A DNA stretch of 64,000 nucleotides from NCBI GenBank assembly GCA_017430325.1, contig JAFRNE010000035.1:62001-126000 (forward strand), given 5' to 3'. This DNA is from Eubacterium sp. Its GTDB lineage: Bacteria; Bacillota; Clostridia; Lachnospirales; Lachnospiraceae. Below the pieces are notes generated by a model. It was not told the DNA's origin. It searched no databases and worked only from the letters and a program-made list of their open reading frames with translations. A program made the position numbers and the translations under genes. Every line of letters starts with the position of its first letter. Position 1 is the stretch's first letter. Below are positions 37,261 to 44,607 of the stretch, one piece after another.

Positions 37261-39615
37261 TTAGTTTTGTCTGTCAGAACCCTCAGGATGAAAACTGTAT
37301 GCAACATGGATCTCACGGTCTTCTTCCTTCGGGAGCGCCATATAATCACCATACATGATTTTCAGGTATCGGTCATAATACTTTGGGATGCGGACAGTAT
37401 GACCTGAGTACTCGCCATAACATTCCTGGGCAAACTCATCATCCGAGATGACCTTCTGCATCGTATCTGACAGTACTATGCCATAAGTCGATTTGCCTTT
37501 ATAGTGTGCAATGCGGTCACAGAGCTTCATATAAAACTTCATGCCGCCGATATGTGAGAAGAGCGAGCCCAAACGTCTTCGGAATCTATAAAATGAGGCG
37601 AGTTCCTTATTCTCCTTGCACGCCTGCATGATCACCGGTGACGGATAGATATAGTCGAGACAAAGGGCAGAAGCATAAAAAGCAAAATTGTAAATGCAGC
37701 GTCTCAACTCACGAGTTACTCGATTTGCAGGAACTTTTTCCAGAATAAATATATCAATACCAATCATATTGTAACGGGGATTTCCCATATAATTGATCGA
37801 GGTGTAATCCGTATTTTTCAGGAAAAGCTTTGGAATCTTGAAATAGTATTCTTCTGAACGAAGAGGATCAGAAAGGAGGTAGTCTGCCAGCTCGCCGGCC
37901 TTTTGCCGGGTGGTAAAGATTTCTACGAACCGGTCGTAGTCTTCTCTGGTAATCAGTAAATCGATATCATCGTCCCAAGGGATGAAACCTTTGTGGCGGA
38001 TGGTTCCCAGAAGATTTCCACCCCACATCATATAGCGAAGATTATTCTCGTCACAGATATCCTTAAAGGTGAGGAAAATCTTCATCAGATCATGATGCAG
38101 AAGTAATATGTCTGCGTCACTCAGACGGTACTGCTCGAACATGGTGGTGTATACGCCTTTACCCGGCCTGAAAAGCTTACGGAAATGGTTGCCCAGCTTT
38201 GTGAGACCGAAGTAGATGCAAAGGTACAGAAGGGCACCTATAAGAACGGAGAGGGTGAGCCTCAGTTCACGACCGCTCACATTCATATGAACCAGACTCA
38301 CACCTCCTGCCATGGCTGCGCAGGACAGCAGAGGCTTTATGAGTGGAAAAGAGAAACGAATGTATTTCCGGGACAGAATGATCTGAACCAGAGTAACTAT
38401 AAAGCAGGTGACAAGCGATGCTATGGCTGCACCGTTTTGTGCATAGATAGGGATCAAAAACAGATTGAGTATAATGTTGGTCACTGCACCGCAGATGTTG
38501 GAGATCGTAGTGATCTTCTTTTTGTTTGAGGTGACAAGTACCTGAAGTCCGATATAGTTGCTGAGGGTTGATGCGATCACCGAGAAAGCCAGAATCATAG
38601 AAGTGGAAACAGAAGGCATGAAGGCCTCACCAAAAAACAGCCTTGTAGCATCTTCGGCTACAAGGAAAAATCCGATTGAAACAGGGAGTGACACACCGAG
38701 AACCACACCCATGCCTTTATTCACAAAAGTGCGGAATGATTCCTTGTCACCGTTTTCGTATAATATACTCATTCTTGGCAGAAATACGGCGGACACAGCA
38801 AAGGTTACGCTCCTAAGAGCAGAGATGGATCTGGCGGACAGGTTGTAATAACCGGTGGAAGAAGAGTCACACATCAGATCCAACATGGTGATATCGGCAA
38901 GAGAGTAGATCTCAACAGCGATTCCTGCAATGCACAGAATCATGATATGACGAAGATGTTTCCTGATGCTGTTTGAAGCAGTATCACCCGGATCAGCGAA
39001 AATAGTGAGGCCTTTTTCGCACCTCAGGGAATGCAAAAAGAGCAGGTTTAGTACGTAGTTGCCTGAAATAGAGAAGACGCTGATCGCTGCATAGATTAGG
39101 AGATCACCGCTGTCCTTGACAAACAGAAGGATCGCTGTGAGTGTGATGAGCTTGACGAACAGACCGCGTTTTGCGATGTAGGCGTATTTTTCAAGTCCCT
39201 GGAACAGCCAGTCCACATTGAAAATATTTAACAGGATATCCAGACCGGTGATCAGATACAGGATTACCTGCGTTCTGAAATGTGGTACTGCAAGCACCAT
39301 GGAAAGGTAGATAAAAACACATAGAAGACTAAGGACAGCGTTGAGGAGTGCAATCTCGGAGAAGGTCCGGGACAGGGTATTACTGTCTTTTCGTGATTGC
39401 GCGATCATCTTAACACCGTATGCCGAAACCCCGTAGAACAGGATCATGGTAAAATACCGTGTGTTGTTTTGGGCGGAGGCAACCTGGCCGAGATTGTCCG
39501 GCATGAGGATACGCGCCACGTACATATAAATGATAAACGGAAAAATACTGTTCAACAGGCTGTAGAAAACGCTGTAAGCAGAGTTTTTTACAAGAGAATT
39601 TTCTTTAAGTTTCAT
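37261..39615 (-). CDS. Wzx-type polysaccharide flippase fused to LicD phosphotransferase domain
   Basis: 784 residues. Residues 1-475 are a MATE-like oligosaccharide flippase of the Wzx/RfbX family (NSAYSVFYSLLNSIFPFIIY start, ARILMPDNLGQVASAQN, about 12-14 helices). Residues 497-784 are a LicD domain: WGGNLLGTIRHKGFIPWDDD with GG532-533 and Asp548-550/552, the metal-binding signature of phosphocholine/phosphosugar transferases; VAYSFHPEG at the end. The flippase would move a lipid-linked glycan outwards, while LicD proteins add phosphocholine or a similar group to a sugar. Fusion of both is not an arrangement I know. Last gene of the five-gene glycosylation operon; 89 bp after the oligosaccharyltransferase. 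Its 3' end is duplicated at 29612-29654. Confidence 0.88.
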   Translation of the reverse strand: MKLKENSLVKNSAYSVFYSLLNSIFPFIIYMYVARILMPDNLGQVASAQNNTRYFTMILFYGVSAYGVKMIAQSRKDSNTLSRTFSEIALLNAVLSLLCVFIYLSMVLAVPHFRTQVILYLITGLDILLNIFNVDWLFQGLEKYAYIAKRGLFVKLITLTAILLFVKDSGDLLIYAAISVFSISGNYVLNLLFLHSLRCEKGLTIFADPGDTASNSIRKHLRHIMILCIAGIAVEIYSLADITMLDLMCDSSSTGYYNLSARSISALRSVTFAVSAVFLPRMSILYENGDKESFRTFVNKGMGVVLGVSLPVSIGFFLVAEDATRLFFGEAFMPSVSTSMILAFSVIASTLSNYIGLQVLVTSNKKKITTISNICGAVTNIILNLFLIPIYAQNGAAIASLVTCFIVTLVQIILSRKYIRFSFPLIKPLLSCAAMAGGVSLVHMNVSGRELRLTLSVLIGALLYLCIYFGLTKLGNHFRKLFRPGKGVYTTMFEQYRLSDADILLLHHDLMKIFLTFKDICDENNLRYMMWGGNLLGTIRHKGFIPWDDDIDLLITREDYDRFVEIFTTRQKAGELADYLLSDPLRSEEYYFKIPKLFLKNTDYTSINYMGNPRYNMIGIDIFILEKVPANRVTRELRRCIYNFAFYASALCLDYIYPSPVIMQACKENKELASFYRFRRRLGSLFSHIGGMKFYMKLCDRIAHYKGKSTYGIVLSDTMQKVISDDEFAQECYGEYSGHTVRIPKYYDRYLKIMYGDYMALPKEEDREIHVAYSFHPEGSDRQN

Positions 39616-39704
39616 AACCGTAGATCCTTAGCATTAAATGTTGAATATTGAAACGGTAAATAGTGAGCGTGGCTGTTAAGATGTCATGATCGATGTGTCT
39701 GAGT

Positions 39705-41972
39705 CTATTCGTCGGAACCCAGTTTGAACACTTGAACTGTGTTGGACAGTTCCGGTTCATAAGTAAAGTCGGAGAGCCCGATACCATGACAATAAAACAT
39801 TTTTCCAAAGGTGGAATCTGCCATTCTGTTTGTAACTAATGAGATGATAGATTGGCTTCCGGTATCCTCGATGATAACTGTCCAGCCAAGAGTTTTATCG
39901 GAATCGGTCGATTCATTGTTTCGTGAGGCTGTGTAACCTTTAGAATTTATAACAATAACTCCGGTGATCGGGAGAGGCTGTGAGCTCTTTTCAACAGATT
40001 GAGAGGTGAATGCTTCATAAGAATCGCCGGACTTGTTGATTATAAGATTGAATCCATAGTTAGTTTTGTATACGTTCGTGCCATCTTTTGGAGAAGTCAT
40101 GATCAATCGATCCAATGCGACAGAATACTCCGTGTCATCAAATGTGTCGCTTCCCATCTGCTTGCCAAAGGTTGCAAACCATCTGGATATTCTTGACATC
40201 TCAGGAGGTATGATACAATTAATGGTTGGCAGGTTTTCAGGGAAAAGCAGGTCAAGAAGTTCAGAACGTGTTTCATCGTCAGCTCCTGCCTGCGCCAGTA
40301 ACGTACCGGCATATTCTTTATCTGTGGAGAGAGTATTTTCCATCAGGATCAATGTGTTTTCGTTTTCACCGAATACCTCAAGCATTCTATCACAGGCCTT
40401 GTCGCCGCTGCCGGAGAGCATCCTGAATATATTTGCGGAGAGTTTTTCATCAGAGGATGCAAGAGCCTTGGCAACCCAGTAGGATCTGCTATCGCTTTGG
40501 CTTCCACCATCAAAGAGAGCCCGACGCTGTGCTTTCTCTTCAAAGAAGTAACCGTAATCCCACCAGGATATCAGTATTGTATCCTCCGGGGTATTTTCCC
40601 TGATTGCGGACATGACCTGGCCCATCTGCGAGTTGGCTGACGGAACGGAATCCTTTGAGGATCTGAATACGCCGTAGAGAGAAGGGAAGAGCATGAGAAG
40701 GATCAGCATGGCCTTGTATACGGTCCGGTCCATCATCTTTCTCTTGTCCATGAGAGAGCATATCCATCCTGTGAGATTGCCTGCCAGGATTGATACCGGC
40801 AGGGCAAAGAGCATGATGAAACGCCAGCCCTTGAAAGCAAGAAAAAGTGTTACGGCAAGCCAGATGATCAGCAGAAAATGCTGTATTTCTGCTTCTCGCT
40901 TTATGGCCTTTCTGACGAAAAGCCCGCACATGACAAATGCGGCCAGGAAAGGAACGATACCTCCTACGCCGTTGATAATTCCGATGTTTTTATCAGTAAG
41001 TACCTTCATCTGAAACAGTCCGGAAAGGCCACCGGCCCAGAGAGAAGGAGTGCGCATCTCTGCTATGGATACGAAGACACTAGGGAACAGACTGCCTTTT
41101 CTGACAAATACATTTTTTAACAGGTGGCTGATACGTCCGATGAGATTCGGCTCCAGTAAGAAGATAAGCAGGATGATCACGCCAGCCATGTAGAGTGGGT
41201 ATAGAGGACGACGAGCTCCGTCATCCTTGTGTCGAAAGATAGTGAAAGCTACCAGTGCCACCACAAAAATAACAGCGAACATATAGTAAACATACCAGCT
41301 GGAATAGAGCATCCAGAAGCTGGCAGCCAGACCGGCTCCGTTCAGTATGATACGGTTTCGCTTTTTTTCTTCTATGCTGTTTACAAAATTGATGGCAAAA
41401 TAGAAAAAGAGGCAGGATACCCAGGCTATGACACCGTCTGTATCATAGAATCCCGGTATTGTATGGATAAAATAGCCATAGTTCAGGGTGGAAAGGACAG
41501 CAGCCACTATTCCACCCAGAATACCGCACATTTTACTGGTCAGTAGAAAAATAGGTATGATAACAAGGGCTGACAAAAACATATTCAGCCAGTAAGCGAC
41601 CTGCTCAAGTGTGATATCACCAAAAAGGGAGGCGATACGATGTACTCCGATGGCTATATATGCCAAGAGGGGTCTGTAGGTAGCAACGTCCCTTCCATCG
41701 GGAGCATAGCTCATGGAATCCCAGTGTTCACCATCTTTTTCAGTGTTGCCCGGATGACCATTTTCTGATATATCACGTGTCATTCGGAGATGATAATAAG
41801 AATCCATCTCTGTCAGATATGGAGTACCGGTCTCGACATCCATATAGTATCCGTCTGCAAGACCTTTGGCGTTGTTGTGTAACCTCAGTCTGAAAAATAT
41901 GGATATAAAAGCTATTAATATGAGTAGTGCAGGTATTATAACGCGCTTCTTGTTTTTCATAAATGTCTTCAT
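39705..41972 (-). CDS. pglB: PglB/STT3-type oligosaccharyltransferase (GT66)
   Basis: 755 residues, 13 or so membrane segments then a soluble C-terminal domain, the PglB plan. All catalytic motifs are visible: Asp57 in LTEMDSYYHLRMTRD (PglB NDGYAFAEGARD), Asp177/Asp179 in IPGFYDTDG (PglB SGYYDTDM), SIAE at 302-305 (TIxE motif), Arg384 in KGWRF, WWDYG at 470-474, LFDGG, and EMSRI (592/595, the MxxI motif). The end NTVQVFKLG also parallels PglB. This enzyme class moves a glycan from polyprenyl diphosphate to Asn in N-x-S/T outside the membrane. Characterised bacterial examples come mainly from Epsilon- and Deltaproteobacteria. Neighbours supply GT2 enzymes and a flippase. The start is four bases after the previous gene ends. 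Function in this host is inferred. Confidence 0.9.
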   Translation of the reverse strand: MKTFMKNKKRVIIPALLILIAFISIFFRLRLHNNAKGLADGYYMDVETGTPYLTEMDSYYHLRMTRDISENGHPGNTEKDGEHWDSMSYAPDGRDVATYRPLLAYIAIGVHRIASLFGDITLEQVAYWLNMFLSALVIIPIFLLTSKMCGILGGIVAAVLSTLNYGYFIHTIPGFYDTDGVIAWVSCLFFYFAINFVNSIEEKKRNRIILNGAGLAASFWMLYSSWYVYYMFAVIFVVALVAFTIFRHKDDGARRPLYPLYMAGVIILLIFLLEPNLIGRISHLLKNVFVRKGSLFPSVFVSIAEMRTPSLWAGGLSGLFQMKVLTDKNIGIINGVGGIVPFLAAFVMCGLFVRKAIKREAEIQHFLLIIWLAVTLFLAFKGWRFIMLFALPVSILAGNLTGWICSLMDKRKMMDRTVYKAMLILLMLFPSLYGVFRSSKDSVPSANSQMGQVMSAIRENTPEDTILISWWDYGYFFEEKAQRRALFDGGSQSDSRSYWVAKALASSDEKLSANIFRMLSGSGDKACDRMLEVFGENENTLILMENTLSTDKEYAGTLLAQAGADDETRSELLDLLFPENLPTINCIIPPEMSRISRWFATFGKQMGSDTFDDTEYSVALDRLIMTSPKDGTNVYKTNYGFNLIINKSGDSYEAFTSQSVEKSSQPLPITGVIVINSKGYTASRNNESTDSDKTLGWTVIIEDTGSQSIISLVTNRMADSTFGKMFYCHGIGLSDFTYEPELSNTVQVFKLGSDE

Positions 41973-41976
41973 AAAA

Positions 41977-43080
41977 CTACCATTTCATATCTATCTTCAG
42001 ATATTTGATCATTGCAGTGTATATAAATAAAAATGCGGGGAAGAGTCTTATGGCATAAAAAAACCTCACTGTCAGCAGTTTCAGATTGCTTCCCTTGTGC
42101 GAAAGTGTGTAACGAAGCTTTATATATCTGTTACGTCTCCATAATGGGAAAGCTCTGTCCAGCACCATGGTGTTACGAGAGAGCAGTCTATAAAAATCCT
42201 TCTTTCCCGGGCGGTAGAGTCTGTACATCAAGGAAATACCGAGGTGCAGAAAGGCAAGCGCATCCAGATAGGGCAGGAGTTTTCTGTTTCGGCGTACAAA
42301 AACACTTCTCAGCTCCTTCATGGATCTGTAAATATCCGGAACGAGAGATGGATTAATATTGTTGATTATCGAGTCACTCCTGACCATGTAGCAAATCAGC
42401 GGATCCGGGATAAAAGTGATGAGTCCGGCATTCAGGTAAATAAGCTGAGCAAACATCATATCGTCAAGTGCCGGAGGTATGTGGTCAAGACTTTGCATAC
42501 CCTTCAAAAGAGAAGCTCTGAATATCTTGTTCCAGGGCGCTGTATTTACCTCAAGCAGCAGGCCTGGATTCTTTTGTATATCAAAACTTCTGTATTTAAA
42601 ACGTGTCATCTCTCGGGAGTAAAGCTTTCCGGTTGGTTCATCGATCCTGTCATATCCGCAGCAGGCAATATCGGCATCAAATTTATACGCCAGTTCATAC
42701 AACTTTTTTGCATAGCCCGGCTTAACATAGTCGTCAGAGTCCAGAAATCCGATGTATTCTCCGTGAGAGGCTTGTATGCCGTCCAGTCTGGCCTTCCATA
42801 CACCCTCGTTCTGTTTGTCTATGATGACTATTCGTTCACCGTATTTTTCCTTGTAAGTTTTTAATATGGATAGGCAGTTGTCCGGAGAACCGTCATTTAT
42901 GCATACGATCTCAAGCTCTGTAAGACTCTGGGAAAGGAGTGAGTCCAGACAGCGCGGGAGATACTTTTCTACTTTATAGCAAGGGACCACGACGCTCAGT
43001 TTAAATCCCTTATCTGCTTTTGAATCACCGGTAGGTTTATGCTTTGCCGGTAGTGTTTTTTTTGTTCCTTTTTCAGTCAT
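41977..43080 (-). CDS. GT2 family glycosyltransferase
   Basis: 367 residues. GT-A fold with KLSVVVPCYKVEKYLPRCLDSL, INDGSPDN and the DxD-type metal site in IGFLDSDDYV, followed by W-N-K-IF and LDDMMF elements seen in EpsJ/CapH-like enzymes. The C-terminal part is basic and hydrophobic, suggesting membrane association. It would add a sugar to the lipid-linked glycan. It is four bases upstream of the oligosaccharyltransferase gene, so tightly coupled. Donor and linkage unknown. Confidence 0.9.
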   Translation of the reverse strand: MTEKGTKKTLPAKHKPTGDSKADKGFKLSVVVPCYKVEKYLPRCLDSLLSQSLTELEIVCINDGSPDNCLSILKTYKEKYGERIVIIDKQNEGVWKARLDGIQASHGEYIGFLDSDDYVKPGYAKKLYELAYKFDADIACCGYDRIDEPTGKLYSREMTRFKYRSFDIQKNPGLLLEVNTAPWNKIFRASLLKGMQSLDHIPPALDDMMFAQLIYLNAGLITFIPDPLICYMVRSDSIINNINPSLVPDIYRSMKELRSVFVRRNRKLLPYLDALAFLHLGISLMYRLYRPGKKDFYRLLSRNTMVLDRAFPLWRRNRYIKLRYTLSHKGSNLKLLTVRFFYAIRLFPAFLFIYTAMIKYLKIDMKW

Positions 43081-43127
43081 TGTTCCTGTCCGTATGGATT
43101 AATGTATATTCTTGGAGTATATGTGGT

Positions 43128-43547
43128 TTATTTTCCAGTGCTTTCTGTACCATCATTCTGTGATGAGAGGTTGGTGCCAACAGCATCCTCTTTGGAATTA
43201 TCGCTTACAGTATCTTGTTTGGTTCCCTCGAATAGTGCCAGCCGTTGGGACAGATCCCTGACCTCCTCGTTCAGCTTTGCAATGGTAAGAACCATGGAGA
43301 AAATGATCATTATCAGAAACAACATACCAAAGAAGAACATCATATTGCTTGGTGTCTTGATTCCGACAACCGAGCAGAGATGAGTGAGTATTCCCGGGAA
43401 GATCGTTAATACACACATGATCAGATCCAGGAAAAGCCAAGGCAGTATGTACCTGATATTCGAGCGCTTCTTTTTCATCATGAACAGCATGATGAAGAGA
43501 GCGGCTATCCATATTATCAATAAAAATGTTTTGAGTCTTATGCTCAT
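43128..43547 (-). CDS. DUF2304 membrane protein
   Basis: 139 residues with three hydrophobic segments (about 5-24, 32-55, 66-88), then a charged helix (KLNEEVRDLSQRLALFEG) and a disordered tail. Size, topology and pairing with a DPM1-like GT2 fit DUF2304, a family found next to polyprenyl-phosphate-sugar synthases. Probably a partner or activator of the upstream GT2, located 30 bp before it in transcription order. Molecular role unknown. Confidence 0.8.
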   Translation of the reverse strand: MSIRLKTFLLIIWIAALFIMLFMMKKKRSNIRYILPWLFLDLIMCVLTIFPGILTHLCSVVGIKTPSNMMFFFGMLFLIMIIFSMVLTIAKLNEEVRDLSQRLALFEGTKQDTVSDNSKEDAVGTNLSSQNDGTESTGK

Positions 43548-43577
43548 TTTATCATCCTCGAAAAAGAAACAGGCAGA

Positions 43578-44321
43578 TCAATCAGTCTGCCTCAACTCCT
43601 GCAACTCGTCGCTTTGCGACACCAAATTGTGCTTACCTCCCAGCATCTGGACAGTGATAGCAGTAGATACCTTCAGCATATAATATATAGATTTAAAACC
43701 TCTGATAGATGAGGTACCGTCAGCGCGTTCGTTCATCTGTACGGGAACCTCAAGTACCCGGCAGCCCGCCTTAAGTATGTGAGTAAGGCTTTCAGGTTCA
43801 GGGTAGTCTGTAGGATAATCAGCAGCAAACAGCCGTATAAGACGTCTGTTGATAAGTCTGAAGCCGGAGGTGGGATCGTATATCCTCTTTCCGGTATACA
43901 AACGTATAAGGTTTGAAAAATACCTTATACCGACTCTGCGTACAGCTGAGGATTGGTACCCCTCTTTTTTTATAAAACGGGAGCCTATTACCATATCGGC
44001 ATCCTTTTCCTTAAGTGCTTTTACCATATCAGGAAGAAAGGATGCATCGTGCTGGCCGTCTCCATCCATCTGTATGGCCAAGTCATAGCCCTCAGAGAGA
44101 GCGTAGCGATAGCCGGTCTGGACCGCGCCGCCTATTCCGAGATTCACAGGCAGGTTAAGTACGGGGATGCCCTCGCGCTGGCACAATTTCAGAGTATTAT
44201 CCGTAGAACAGTCGTTTATAACCACATAGTCAAATCCGGCGGGGTTTTCGCTGACACGCCGGGCCACCTGCAATATGTTTTTTTCTTCATTATAAGCGGG
44301 AATGATTATGAGTCCCCTCAT
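43578..44321 (-). CDS. GT2, polyprenyl-phosphate-sugar (DPM1-like) synthase
   Basis: 247 residues. GLIIIPAYNEEKNI, VVINDCSTDNT, NLGIGGAVQTGYRYA, the DxD of AIQMDGDGQHD, VIGSRF and DPTSGFRLINR are signatures of dolichyl-phosphate-mannose/undecaprenyl-phosphate-glucose synthases. No C-terminal membrane pair is present, so membrane contact may come from the DUF2304 partner. It would make a polyprenyl-phosphate sugar used by extracytoplasmic transferases. First gene of the operon. Confidence 0.9.
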   Translation of the reverse strand: MRGLIIIPAYNEEKNILQVARRVSENPAGFDYVVINDCSTDNTLKLCQREGIPVLNLPVNLGIGGAVQTGYRYALSEGYDLAIQMDGDGQHDASFLPDMVKALKEKDADMVIGSRFIKKEGYQSSAVRRVGIRYFSNLIRLYTGKRIYDPTSGFRLINRRLIRLFAADYPTDYPEPESLTHILKAGCRVLEVPVQMNERADGTSSIRGFKSIYYMLKVSTAITVQMLGGKHNLVSQSDELQELRQTD

Positions 44322-44375
44322 AGGTCTCTGACCTCTCTATCCTTTTAACCTTTTTGACGTGTTTTTAACATAAAT

Positions 44376-44404
44376 AGTATAACCTATTTGAAGCTGCATG
44401 TAAA
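44376..44404 (-). promoter_or_regulatory. Promoter of the glycosylation operon
   Basis: Minus strand: TTTACA (44404-44399), 17-bp spacer, TATACT (44381-44376). Confidence 0.6.
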
Positions 44405-44420
44405 GGTAATGCAGCCTCGG

Positions 44421-44451
44421 TATAAGTGCATTATAAGTGTATTTATAAGTG
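44421..44451. repeat. Three phased TATAAGTG direct repeats
   Basis: TATAAGTG at 44421-44428, 44432-44439 and 44444-44451, starts 11 and 12 bp apart, so one per helical turn. They lie between the divergent promoters of the glycosylation operon and the second surface protein, and just upstream of the operon -35 box. Such arrays usually bind a regulator cooperatively. Confidence 0.7.
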
Positions 44452-44504
44452 AAAAAGATAAGCTCAAATAAGCCTAAGAATAAGTTAAAAAATGGACAAA
44501 ATTA

Positions 44505-44533
44505 TTGATGATAATATCGCATTATGATATAAT
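44505..44533 (+). promoter_or_regulatory. Promoter of the second surface protein gene
   Basis: TTGATG (44505-44510), 17-bp spacer, TATAAT (44528-44533) preceded by TGA, an extended -10. Confidence 0.75.
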
Positions 44534-44607
44534 AATCTCGTATGTTTTTGGTATATGATCGGTTTATACAAAACCGAAGAGGAAGGGAGAAAGTTAAGGA
44601 GGTGACT

